Positions 10,456 to 22,167 of a DNA stretch of 64,000 nt are shown one piece after another. The notes under the pieces are model-generated. The model made no database searches. It was not told the origin of the DNA and saw only the letters and a list, made by a program, of their open reading frames with translations. The DNA comes from Hofstenia miamia (lineage: Eukaryota > Xenacoelomorpha > Acoela), in the NCBI GenBank assembly GCA_004352715.1, contig SCFE01000005.1:3079300-3143299 (forward strand), given 5' to 3'. A program made the position numbers and the translations under genes. Each line of letters opens with the position of its first letter. Position 1 is the stretch's first letter.

Positions 10456-11702
10456 ACTGCTAATTGATATAAAATCACCCATAAAAACGTATCAAAAATT
10501 GGTAGAGGCTGCATTATATGAAATTAGAAGAGCCTATGGAATGGACTCCAAATGTAACTTCAAAAACATGCTATTTGAGGAAATGAAAGCACTAAACATC
10601 CAAGCAAGAACATCCATTTGGATATTGGCAATAGCACTAACAGACAATGAAAAGTTAGTGCTACTGATTATGAAAAAGGAAGGATGTAACATAGCACAAT
10701 AAGAAGTATGAGGTAGCCATAGCACCCATACCAATCAATATTAAACAGTGGATGTTACAACATGTTGATATTATATCTTTGTTGCCAATGAAAAAAGCTC
10801 AAAAGAAGTTTTAAAGATATTTCACAAGATTGTTAACACAACAACATACATTGGAAAGACCTAGTATTGTAGAACTCACCAACAAGATGGGTATATGCCC
10901 TAGTGAAATCAACATACTAAACAATGAGACTCAGAAATATATGTGGGGAGTGATGTCTAACACAAAACTGAGAGCACTGAAACAGCAACCATGGCTAGCT
11001 ACAAGGAATCTCATAAGAAGAGAGCAAGCAGAAACCTTGGAAACAAAACAAAAAATTGAACACAAGGGAATAAACAAAATAATAACCACAGAGATGAAGA
11101 AATACATAAAGGAAAATTCACAGTGTGCATACATGATGATCATAAAAAGATCAGAAGCAATGTGGAAGGAAGGAGAAAACCGCCTGATTGAGATAATTGA
11201 AATGGTTAGCAAATCTCAGGAGGAGATACAATTAGAAGATATGCTATTGCAGTCAACTACAGTCACACTCACACTAATTACACAGAGAGAAATCAATAAA
11301 ATCAACATAGAAAAGTGGGGTGAATGAGAACCCAGTGAACTGTTGTGGGTAGATACAGATGACAAACATCTACTAGTGGAGATTACAGTAAAATGTGAAA
11401 AGAAAAATAACATAGTTCAAAGAATATACAGAGAAGTTTATGAAAGAGAAACAAAATTGTTAATAAAAGTACTGTGCATGGAAGCTTTTACAAAGCAGGA
11501 GATTGGGCAAATGTTGGAGCCACAAAATCAAATAGCAGTAGACATCAAGTGCATCACTTCAAAATTCATAATGAAGCTAGAGACAACACAAAACTTGATG
11601 AAAAACAGACTAACAAACACTTTAAATGTCATACTAAAACTAACTAAGGATGAACAATATCAACAACAGATTGGGAGATGCAAGAGGCAAGCAGTATCAT
11701 AA
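10456..11702 (+). pseudogene. unassigned plus-strand reading frame of LTR-A element, ~410 codons
   Basis: I do not recognise this protein. A coding frame runs on plus with one frame change near 10700 and two in-frame stops (TAA 10812-10814, TGA 11325-11327). The first part (10456-10702) is mixed helix with hydrophobic stretches (ARTSIWILAIALTDNEKLVLLIM). The rest is strongly charged, rich in Lys, Glu, Gln and Ile, with few cysteines and predicted helix throughout. No signal peptide, membrane segment, zinc knuckle, DTG or RT motif is visible, which argues against Env, nucleocapsid and Pol. It ends 57 bases before a polypurine tract and the right LTR-A, so it is probably the last gene of a plus-strand LTR element. 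A capsid-like or accessory product is possible. Confidence 0.5.
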
Positions 11703-11759
11703 AAAGAGTGGCAGAGATGGTACATGAAGAAAGAGTTGTCATTCTTAATCAGCTATGCT

Positions 11760-11774
11760 GGAGGGGGAGTGGAG
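11760..11774 (+). other. polypurine tract of LTR-A element
   Basis: GGAGGGGGAGTGGAG is almost purely purine and ends immediately before TGTGGCATAATCC, the start of LTR-A. This is the standard plus-strand primer position and fixes the orientation of the LTR. Confidence 0.7.
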
Positions 11775-13033
11775 TGTGGCATAATCCTATGTGTGGTCAA
11801 GATGAGAGAAAGAATGGGAACAATTAAGACTTAATTGTAATAATTATTAATTGTATACACATGGTTATTATAATTTGATTATTTGTAAAAATTATAAAAA
11901 GCAGTATTTGATATTTATTTGCTCAGCAGTATTTTGACAAAAATCAAAGGACAATATTGTGCACAACTAATTAATGCTGATGTGCATAATTAACAGCAGA
12001 CTAAGAAAAACTTAGAAACTGATAAACTGTCAACAATGTCTAATAACAGGTACTAGCTGAGTATTTGATTGTTTACAATTGTTCATTATAAATATGCAGT
12101 GATTGATATTATTAGTGATGAATGAATTTTACTGAATTCACTTCTTTATTTTGTCAGGTTATTTAATATTAAAATGGAAAGGTAAATGTTCATGCACTAG
12201 AGTAATCCTATGGTGGTCCCCAAATACAATTAATGGAATCTCAGAGCAGCCTGCACACTTAAGCCTTTCAAAAGCGTGGTGTTGCCAGTAGCCTAGATTT
12301 CTCAATGTGCTTTTAAGTTAGAAATAGGTATAGGGATTTTTATCTGTTATAGCTTTCCTATTGTTCTTAAAAACAAAGATTCTTATTATTACTTTTATAC
12401 CAGCCTTTTCTAGATCTCAAATGCTTTACAATTACTATGAATATTTTTCACTGTTTATTTACTTAACAGTAAATTAGTGGACTATGGACCAACTTATAAA
12501 ACAGTTTTATTGCAGATGGCATTGATTGTTCACATGTATGAAAGGTTAACATGTACTATTATATCTTTAGGGTTATTATATGTAAGGCAAAATAACAAGC
12601 AAAAGCGTCAAGGTTGCATGATTTCCTTTTATTTACATAGCAGTAATAATAAGGACAATCAATGCACTAAATTATTAAGTTATCACTTACACACTATCAC
12701 TGAGACAACATTCCATGCACTGAAAGTACCATGGGTTTCCACTCCAATGTCCAGGTAGAAGCTGGAGTTGTACCAACAAAGATATCTTCTCTTGTGTATT
12801 GATTTGTGTTGGGTTTTGACCCTCTATTACATCCACTGCTCTCAATCTAAGTAACTGTTGTTAGTTCAAGCATTCAGGAATGCTAATGCAATATTAATTT
12901 AGTTAATAAGTTAAGCAGCAAAGTAGGTTGAGAAAGTTCTTGGATCTGTCACACCTTACATATTGCATATACTAAAGGAAATTGATAAGCAACCTCTAAT
13001 TTATAGCAAAATTAGTGTAGGCAAGATACTACA
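11775..13033 (+). repeat. LTR-A, right copy, 1259 bp
   Basis: It starts with TGTGGCATAATCC straight after the polypurine tract and ends with AAGATACTACA at 13033. The last ~590 bp match the left copy (2753-3301). It has no long coding frame of its own; a 93-codon frame at 12477 lies inside the repeat and is not conserved in the left copy. Confidence 0.7.
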
Positions 13034-13337
13034 ATTCACTATTATTAATTTTAGTAGACTGCTATGGAATCAATGAAGTGGCTTCACCTCAATAATATTA
13101 GTATGGTTGGCCTGAATCAATTGATACTTTGCATGGTATAAAAGAATTATTGAATTTGTAACTAATCAACTCATTGGGTCAAATGTGTCTACACAGAAAT
13201 AAGAAGTTGGAGGGGTGGAATTGGTGTATTGTGTGAATTGGTGATCAAGAGGTCTATGTAACTTAAAAGACACACTCAAAAGGCTCACTTTGCTTGCCTT
13301 TTGAACCTTTTCCCATTGAGAAAATTTTGATTTATTG
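13034..13337. other. AT-rich spacer, no gene seen
   Basis: Sequence right of LTR-A. No coding frame or repeat that I can recognise. Confidence 0.5.
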
Positions 13338-13900
13338 AATTGAAAAAACTATCTGTACTTTCATTTCTCTTTTGTGCTGTAGCATGTATTGCAGTCAATT
13401 AGATATCTCTTTAGCTTGACAGCTAAAATAGCAACATTAGTTTCTTTCTTAGTTGTATTATGAAAAAAGTCTCACAAAGTATTGAATGTGTTATCAATTT
13501 CACAACTGCTCACTTTATTCATTGAATAAGAATATTGAATTTAAAAAAACTATCTGTACTTTCATTTCTCTTTTGTGCTGTAGCATGTATTGCAGTCAAT
13601 TAGATATCTCTTTAGCTTGACAGCTAAAANNNNNNNNNNNNNNNNNNNNNNNNNNNNNNNNNNNNNNNNNNNNNNNNNNNNNNNNNNNNNNNNNNNNNNN
13701 NNNNNNCTCACTTTATTCATTGAATAAGAATATTGAATTTAAAAAAACTATCTTTACTTTCATTTCTGTTTTGTGCTGCAGCTTGTATTGCAATCAGTTA
13801 GATATCTCTTTAGCTTGACAGCTAAAATAGCAACATTAGTTTCTTTCTTAGTTTTATTATGAAAAAAGTCTCACAAAGTATTGAATGTGACATAAATTTC
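13338..13900. repeat. ~200-bp tandem repeat, three copies, with a 77-N gap
   Basis: A unit containing AAACTATCTGTACTTTCATT, TTTAGCTTGACAGCTAAAA and AGTCTCACAAAGTATTGAATGT recurs at 13348, 13549 and 13747 (measured at the ACTATC landmark). The first period is 201 bp. The second is 198 bp if the 77-N gap (13630-13706) is sized correctly. Copies differ by scattered substitutions, so the array is real and not a simple assembly duplicate. It contains the small perfect palindrome TTTAGCTTGACAGCTAAA-like hairpin. Confidence 0.8.
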
Positions 13901-14471
13901 ACAAATGCTCACTTTAGTAGTTTGAAAAAACAATTTTTATTTTCTTTTCTAAATATCAGTAATCTTAACTTTCCATGCCAAGTAATCTTATGAAATTCAT
14001 AAAAAAGAGATTAAGAAATTTTATATATTTTTACACTAGATTTTGATAATTTAATTCAAAATAAAAATGACGCCCAAAATATCATAGCCTGCACATTCAA
14101 CTTTTGGGTTGAATGTACTTACATAATATTTGAATATGGAAAAAAATGAAAAACACTAATATTGTATTTAAAGCAAANNNNNNNNNNNNNNNNCACAAAT
14201 GCTCACTTTAGTAGTTTGAAAAAACAATTTTTATTTTCTTTTCTAAATATCAGTAATCTTAACTTTCCATGCCAAGTAATCTTATGAAATTCATAAAAAA
14301 GAGATTAAGAAATTTTATATATTTTTACACTAGATTTTGATAATTTAATTCAAAATAAAAATGACGCCCAAAATATCATAGCCTGCACATTCAACTTTTG
14401 GGTTGAATGTACTTACATAATATTTGAATATGGAAAAAAATGAAAAACACTAATATTGTATTTAAAGCAAA
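13900..14471. repeat. 278-bp direct repeat either side of a 16-N gap
   Basis: 13900-14177 and 14194-14471 have the same length and appear identical by eye. They are separated only by 16 N. This looks like two contig ends that overlap but were not merged, though a recent tandem duplication cannot be excluded. Confidence 0.8.
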
Positions 14472-15728
14472 CAGGCAATAACTTGTAAACACAAAGAAAC
14501 AAACAAACTTTGAATTTAACTAACCTGTGCAAATAATTGCTAAAATTGTTAATAATGAAAACTATTATCATAGTTTAGCAATGAATGTCTTTGCTCTCAA
14601 AAAAATAATTTCCTAGAAATTAAAAACCATACTATCATTATAATATAATATGCTTCCTCTTTAAGAAGAGGAAACCTTTTTTCACTGTCAGGTGCATCTA
14701 CTCTCAACTCCACCATTTCCTCTATCCATATATTGACAATGGAAATAAATGAAAATTTAACAATCCCTCTTTACACATTTGTAACTAATTTTAAACCCCT
14801 ACAATGCAAATATCAAGTCATTTTTTCAATTAAAACAATTTTGAAATAGTGATTTATAAATCTATCTAACAAAATTACCATCTTTTTGAATTTCAACAAA
14901 TATTCATATTATTTCATTAAATTGTGAACAAAGCATTGATCGAATAAAAAATCTAACTGTGAGTAGATTCAGAAGGTTTGAATATTGGTAGAATATCTTC
15001 AGTAGCTTTATTTGTTTTCTTCAGTAGCTTTATTTGTTTTCACAATTTGCATATGTACAATTAAGTATAATACATATTTGCAATATATACAAACACCTAA
15101 ACATACACATGCACTACAAACAAAGCTAGACCATTAAAATTAAAACACTAAAATACAATTAAAAACATCAATACAATCACACAAATAAAAAAGATAGAAT
15201 ATATTTGATCTGCCACTGCGGATTTTAAATGAACTTCTTATTTGCTCTGCTAATAGATTATTTTTTAATAATTTTTTAAATTTTGGAATCATTAAGGCAA
15301 TAATTTACTAACTAAATAATTGAACTTTAATGGTTCATGGGTTTTTGAGGCAATCATACATCACATGACATTGAAATATCTACTGTTCAATAACTATTCA
15401 TTCGAATATTAATGAATTAATGTGTTCTATTTTGTGCACAACTTGCAGTTAAATAAGAATTTGATTATCATTTTCTTGTTAAAACTTGTTTACACAACTG
15501 TCTTCTAAGAAACTGTGGGTAAGTAATGCCCAAATAAATTTTCAGTAGTTTTTAATCTATGCATTACTTTATCATTTTAGAATTGTTCTGTCAAATGTAT
15601 TTGTAAATTGTTACACACAGCGAGCTAACTCAAAATATGTCAAATATTTCATCTCACAATGCATTTCACGCAAACACACTTTGAAATTAGTCAGCAGCTT
15701 ACCAGTTTACATTTAAACGTTTTGGTGG
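14472..15728. other. AT-rich noncoding stretch
   Basis: Low-complexity DNA with a small 22-bp tandem duplication (CAGTAGCTTTATTTGTTTTC) at about 15000-15042. No gene or element is recognised. The stretch around 15150-15260 contains weak minus-strand coding resemblance that I could not assign. Confidence 0.5.
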
Positions 15729-16728
15729 NNNNNNNNNNNNNNNNNNNNNNNNNNNNNNNNNNNNNNNNNNNNNNNNNNNNNNNNNNNNNNNNNNNNNNNN
15801 NNNNNNNNNNNNNNNNNNNNNNNNNNNNNNNNNNNNNNNNNNNNNNNNNNNNNNNNNNNNNNNNNNNNNNNNNNNNNNNNNNNNNNNNNNNNNNNNNNNN
15901 NNNNNNNNNNNNNNNNNNNNNNNNNNNNNNNNNNNNNNNNNNNNNNNNNNNNNNNNNNNNNNNNNNNNNNNNNNNNNNNNNNNNNNNNNNNNNNNNNNNN
16001 NNNNNNNNNNNNNNNNNNNNNNNNNNNNNNNNNNNNNNNNNNNNNNNNNNNNNNNNNNNNNNNNNNNNNNNNNNNNNNNNNNNNNNNNNNNNNNNNNNNN
16101 NNNNNNNNNNNNNNNNNNNNNNNNNNNNNNNNNNNNNNNNNNNNNNNNNNNNNNNNNNNNNNNNNNNNNNNNNNNNNNNNNNNNNNNNNNNNNNNNNNNN
16201 NNNNNNNNNNNNNNNNNNNNNNNNNNNNNNNNNNNNNNNNNNNNNNNNNNNNNNNNNNNNNNNNNNNNNNNNNNNNNNNNNNNNNNNNNNNNNNNNNNNN
16301 NNNNNNNNNNNNNNNNNNNNNNNNNNNNNNNNNNNNNNNNNNNNNNNNNNNNNNNNNNNNNNNNNNNNNNNNNNNNNNNNNNNNNNNNNNNNNNNNNNNN
16401 NNNNNNNNNNNNNNNNNNNNNNNNNNNNNNNNNNNNNNNNNNNNNNNNNNNNNNNNNNNNNNNNNNNNNNNNNNNNNNNNNNNNNNNNNNNNNNNNNNNN
16501 NNNNNNNNNNNNNNNNNNNNNNNNNNNNNNNNNNNNNNNNNNNNNNNNNNNNNNNNNNNNNNNNNNNNNNNNNNNNNNNNNNNNNNNNNNNNNNNNNNNN
16601 NNNNNNNNNNNNNNNNNNNNNNNNNNNNNNNNNNNNNNNNNNNNNNNNNNNNNNNNNNNNNNNNNNNNNNNNNNNNNNNNNNNNNNNNNNNNNNNNNNNN
16701 NNNNNNNNNNNNNNNNNNNNNNNNNNNN
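15729..16728. other. assembly gap (1000 N)
   Basis: Exactly 1000 N, placed at the outer edge of the left arm of the inverted repeat. Confidence 0.95.
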
Positions 16729-16989
16729 GAATTTTGTCAAAAGCTAACCGTTTGTTTGCAATATCCCATAATTTAATTAAAGAAAATTATTTAATATAGG
16801 AGGAAGCATCAGGAAAATTTTTCTTATCTTTGAAATTTTTTGATGATTTATTTGGATTGGAGCACATCTTCTGGACCATTCTATTTGCGAATCTGATTTA
16901 TCTAGCAATGATTTTTTAGGTTGTTAAACAAAACGGTACAATGCAAAAGGTGGCTCATTACTACGGCATTAGTCGATTAGTTTGGCTAT

Positions 16990-17430
16990 ATTAGAAATGG
17001 ATTTTATAGTAATTGTCATTTTTATTATAGACATATGCTTAGTGAAGATTAATGTATTGTCGATATCCAGGCCAAGATATTGAAATTAGGAGACAGGTTT
17101 TATATAGATGTTGGTAAATTTGAATTTTTTATTACATTGTTATCTTCTATTTTTGGAAACATTACACAGAATTGGGTTTTTAGTGGATTGAATGTGAGGC
17201 ATGCATATTAAAATAATGTTGCAGGTTTTTAAGGTTAATTTCTAAAGTTTTTCATAATTTTTATCAGTAGATATGCATATGACACATGCATATTGCATTG
17301 CATTACAGTTATAAATATAACGCCCTTTACATCATTTATGTAAATAGTAAAGAAGCGACCAAGCAGTTGCCTGAGACACACCTTTATGTATCAAACCTCA
17401 GTTAGGAAAGTGTTGCTGATTTTAACCCGC
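16990..17430 (-). pseudogene. LINE RT relic in left arm, minus strand
   Basis: Read on minus, pieces of a LINE RT are visible: a 'GV(S)Q..CLV..LLFTYINDV'-like box around 17330-17400 and, further on, 'FQYLGLDIDNTLIF' (about 17060-17100), the thumb motif. The frames are broken. The reverse-oriented equivalent is at 26340-26770. This relic points away from the other LINE relic in the same arm. Confidence 0.5.
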
Positions 17431-18239
17431 TGAAATCAATTGGAGAAATAATTTATAATTAGATTCGTGCTATTGGAATCGAAAACTCATAAATTCTAAT
17501 TTTTAAAATGAATCGAAGTACAAACTCCTCTACTTTGCGGCGCTTCCATATTTAAGATAGCGTTTTAGTACGTGTGTTATAAGCGGTTACGAAAATTTTC
17601 AAAAAATCTTTTTAAAAATTTTCAAGTAGTTTAAGATTAAAATTTTTAAGCATTTTGTAGCTGCATTAATTAAAAACTTCACATATATTTTAGCTTACGA
17701 AACCACTGTCAGTTTTTTTATAAATTATTCCCTCCATATGTACTTTGTAATCATAATTTTTATCTCTAAATCTTAATGTTTGGGAGCAATACTTTATGTA
17801 TATCATCCCCTTTCGTATTTAAACTAGATATTATTAAAATGCTTTCAATGATTTTGAAATGTTTTGCTTCGGTATTCTTTAAGATTTTTACTTCATAATT
17901 AGCCTACCACTTTTTAGATATTTTGAAATGGTTGAATTAAATCGGCGTTCTTTTGGGTTGTACTTAATTACCTACCGCCCTATCCAGCAAAAAATAGTCT
18001 AAGGTTAATTAAATACAACACGTCAAAGAATTCGAAACTTTTTAATAATGGCAGTTGCATGCCGAAAAATGTTAAATGATGCGTTTCTTTTTTAAATTCA
18101 TACATATACTCAACAATGCACGTAATCTGTGCAATATTTACACATGAAAAGCCAATAATAAATATTCTCGTTTTAAATATCAATTATTTCTTCAGACAAG
18201 GTAAATGGGAAATTAAAACAGTTTACTAAATAGAAAACA

Positions 18240-19570
18240 AGTAAAAGATAAAAAAATGAAAAAATAAATTATAAAAAATGGTCGTCACTAATAATGTGGA
18301 CAATAACAACATATTTAAAGAGGTTTTTGCAGCTTATACAATTACAATGGTATCGCAATTCCCTTTAACATTAATGAAATTCAATCCATAGTACCGTCTT
18401 TCTCTTTCTGATTTGTGACTAAGTTTGAAATTATCAAATCTATTCAATTTTTAAACAATAAATCTTGTGGTCTTTCTGTGATTACCACTTGGTACCTTAA
18501 AGTTGTTCCAGATTTAATAGCTGAGCTACTTTTATACATTATAAATGCGTGTATTAGATATTCTACTTTACCGGACCAATGAAAATTGCCAAATATTACT
18601 CCATTATTTAAAAAAAGACGACCCAAAATATTGAACTATAGAGCTATTTCTATTGCTTGCCAATTAATAACGTTTTTGAAAGGAATATTTATGTAAACAT
18701 AATATGTACTCAAAATTAATATGGTTTTCGCAGGTATATGAATGATGTTTGTTAACAACTACCGAAAGTTAGAGAAATAGCATAAATATTGATGAGTCTT
18801 AGGCAGTTGCATGCCTATGTTTATCAAAAGCTTTTGACTCTATCTTCCACCAAATTTGAATTAAAAAAATAAAAATTCTGGGCGTCTCAGACAAAAGTGC
18901 AGACTTAATGAGCAGCTATCTCTATAATCGAAAACAAAAAGTTAAAATAAATGGAATTTTCTTTGATTGGATACATATTAAAAATGGCGTTCTACAAGGA
19001 AAATTTTTGGGAGCTTTACTATTCAATATGTATGTAAAAGATTTGAGCAATCATACCACATATAATGTAAAACAATATGCTGATGATCCTATGCTATTTA
19101 GTTCACATAAGTCTCATGAAATTGCTATAAAAATTCTAGAAGTTCTTGCACAATATTTTGTTTCACTGAAAATTAAGAATAAACCCATCTAAAATTCAAT
19201 TTTGTTTAATTACACCAAAATCTAACGATAATTCCACAAATGTTTGTCAGATTAAATTTGAATTTATTGACATACATACAAGTTAATTTTTTTAATATTT
19301 AGGTATAGGTTTTTAATTCTCAACTTAATTTTGCAAAAAAATAACCAATGGCTATTTCAATTAAGGCTCTTAGATATGTATCGCAACAACTTTCAACCAC
19401 AGCAAAAATTCAATTAATTCACACATTAACACAGTCACTTTCTTTATGGAAACATATTGTATACCGACATAAGTCAACAACTTTTGAAGAAATTCAATGT
19501 GCAAATAAAATGTGCTATAAAAATGAAAAAACTTTTCTTAATCCACAATGCATTAAGAGTATTTAAAAAC
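18240..19570 (+). pseudogene. LINE-1 RT relic, left arm copy
   Basis: Plus-strand LINE RT. In order: 'ITPLFKK' and 'LNYRAIS' fingers (about 18593-18650), a 'LSKAFDSI' type palm box near 18820-18850, 'YLYNRKQKVKING' (from 18908), GVLQG followed by LGALLFNMYVKDLS, and the catalytic YADD at 19076-19087. A C-terminal piece at 19348-19566 (KALRYVSQQLSTTAKIQLIHTLTQS) matches the region after the thumb. Several frame changes and stops make it inactive. The same relic is present as the right arm copy and the third copy. Confidence 0.8.
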
Positions 19571-21167
19571 GAAATTAAAAAATTCAAAGGAAAGGTTTGA
19601 ATACAAATGGCGAGGTTCTAAATTGTAGAATACTGATTATTTAATAGACAACATCTAATGTAAATTCACTACTGACTAATTGTTTTTGTAAATATACATT
19701 TTTGTATTGCTTTATTAACGCTATTTAGAGTTGTGAGCAGTATTCTATATTGTAAAAAACAACTCTAAATTTTAATTATTGTTTTGCAGCACTTTTATGT
19801 TAGGTTAATACTATATTCAATATGAGCTACCACTAGGCTTTATAGTATTGTGAAGTTTCGTAAGAAAATAAGGATGCAAAACACTGTTAAAAATTTTTAA
19901 AAACTCATGTTACCGTTTATAGTCCAACTTTCAAATAAACACGATGATAAAAAAATTAAATCTCAGAGAGCATCATAACTTTAAATTAACTATAAATTCC
20001 AGGAGCATTCCTGAAATGTTTCTGCAATGTGATAAATGAATTGAAAGTATTTACAAATTTAAAATGTAAGGATCTTGTAAAAATTTTCTTTTAAAAACTT
20101 AAAAAGTAATTACCTTTAGGAGAATATGAACAAATTATTTTGAAAAGTGATACAACTACATATATAATTTTTTAAAAATTTAAGAAAATTGCAGAAAAGA
20201 AAAAAATTATATTTTACTGCGTTTAAGAATTTTAAAAAATTTAAAATGCATCTAAAACAAATAAAATACAGATACTATTTTAAATTTCCAATTTAAGAAT
20301 GCTCCTTTAGAAAAAATCAATATCTAGACATTTTAGATTTTCTTAGGATTTAGAAAGTGGCAAAATCATTTATTTACTTTTTATTCTTCAATGGGGAATA
20401 ACAAATAGTATGATTTTCTCTAATATCAACATTAAAGATGGTATTGATATACTGTATCTCAATAAACTGCTTGATGTTAACGAATATGAAATTTGTAGTT
20501 TATCTTAACACACCCTTATATGCTGATAGAAGCAGTATTCTAATATTTCAAAAAGTATAATTTATATTTGAGGAAAAGAAAAAAAAATAATTTTTCAATC
20601 TACAAGAAAACGTGACATTTTTGCTAGCACGCATTGTGCACAAACCACTTTGAACAAAAATGTTGGCTCTTCAATTCCTTTTGCTGTAACTACATTCATT
20701 GAATGATCATCAGCGTGTAGTATCTAAAACACAAATATATTACAAAGAGTAAAGCTGTATTTATGTATTTGTAAGAAATTCATATGCATTATTATGCATC
20801 TAATAAGCAAGTACCATTAAAATCAATGAAATATTTATTGAAATAAGCAGGGTCACTAAAAATCTTCTGCATCCTCCAGTAAGAGAAATTGATACACAGT
20901 TATTGGTATCATTGACGTCAGTTCACCGCATCATAAACACATAAAAACAAGGCCGAATGCGGAATGTGTGTTCTAAAAAAGCAAAGAAGATTTCCGAACA
21001 ATGTATTTCAATGCAATAAAAGAAAAGGCATCATCACCAAAAGATATTGAATTATTGTAGATACAAAAATTTATATTGATGTTTTTTTTACGTATTGTAT
21101 TGGTGATAATTGAAAGAAACATTCAAATCGTAATGGACATACCTGAAGCTCATTCAACTATCAAAAA

Positions 21168-22167
21168 NNNNNNNNNNNNNNNNNNNNNNNNNNNNNNNNN
21201 NNNNNNNNNNNNNNNNNNNNNNNNNNNNNNNNNNNNNNNNNNNNNNNNNNNNNNNNNNNNNNNNNNNNNNNNNNNNNNNNNNNNNNNNNNNNNNNNNNNN
21301 NNNNNNNNNNNNNNNNNNNNNNNNNNNNNNNNNNNNNNNNNNNNNNNNNNNNNNNNNNNNNNNNNNNNNNNNNNNNNNNNNNNNNNNNNNNNNNNNNNNN
21401 NNNNNNNNNNNNNNNNNNNNNNNNNNNNNNNNNNNNNNNNNNNNNNNNNNNNNNNNNNNNNNNNNNNNNNNNNNNNNNNNNNNNNNNNNNNNNNNNNNNN
21501 NNNNNNNNNNNNNNNNNNNNNNNNNNNNNNNNNNNNNNNNNNNNNNNNNNNNNNNNNNNNNNNNNNNNNNNNNNNNNNNNNNNNNNNNNNNNNNNNNNNN
21601 NNNNNNNNNNNNNNNNNNNNNNNNNNNNNNNNNNNNNNNNNNNNNNNNNNNNNNNNNNNNNNNNNNNNNNNNNNNNNNNNNNNNNNNNNNNNNNNNNNNN
21701 NNNNNNNNNNNNNNNNNNNNNNNNNNNNNNNNNNNNNNNNNNNNNNNNNNNNNNNNNNNNNNNNNNNNNNNNNNNNNNNNNNNNNNNNNNNNNNNNNNNN
21801 NNNNNNNNNNNNNNNNNNNNNNNNNNNNNNNNNNNNNNNNNNNNNNNNNNNNNNNNNNNNNNNNNNNNNNNNNNNNNNNNNNNNNNNNNNNNNNNNNNNN
21901 NNNNNNNNNNNNNNNNNNNNNNNNNNNNNNNNNNNNNNNNNNNNNNNNNNNNNNNNNNNNNNNNNNNNNNNNNNNNNNNNNNNNNNNNNNNNNNNNNNNN
22001 NNNNNNNNNNNNNNNNNNNNNNNNNNNNNNNNNNNNNNNNNNNNNNNNNNNNNNNNNNNNNNNNNNNNNNNNNNNNNNNNNNNNNNNNNNNNNNNNNNNN
22101 NNNNNNNNNNNNNNNNNNNNNNNNNNNNNNNNNNNNNNNNNNNNNNNNNNNNNNNNNNNNNNNNNNN
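21168..22167. other. assembly gap (1000 N) at the centre of the inverted repeat
   Basis: Exactly 1000 N between the two arms. The true spacer length between the arms is therefore unknown. Confidence 0.95.

Larger units (their letters stand above)
16729..21103 (+). repeat. left arm of large inverted repeat
   Basis: From 16729 to about 21103 this is the reverse complement of 23140-27063, with many substitutions and indels. Landmarks shared in opposite orientation include GTTAGCTTTTGAC, the LINE RT segment with YADD, and the GAAGAGCCAACATTTTTGTTC segment near the centre. The outer edge meets an N gap, so the arm may be longer. Coding relics are listed separately. The inner part from 19570 to 21103 holds no gene that I can see. 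Confidence 0.85.

Noticed and set aside
10456-11702. Reading this frame as an envelope gene
   Set aside because: Its position fits, but it lacks a signal peptide, membrane anchor, cysteine pattern and cleavage site.
13338-14471. Repeat array considered as CRISPR-like
   Set aside because: Units are about 200 bp and adjacent with no unique spacers; the setting is eukaryotic.
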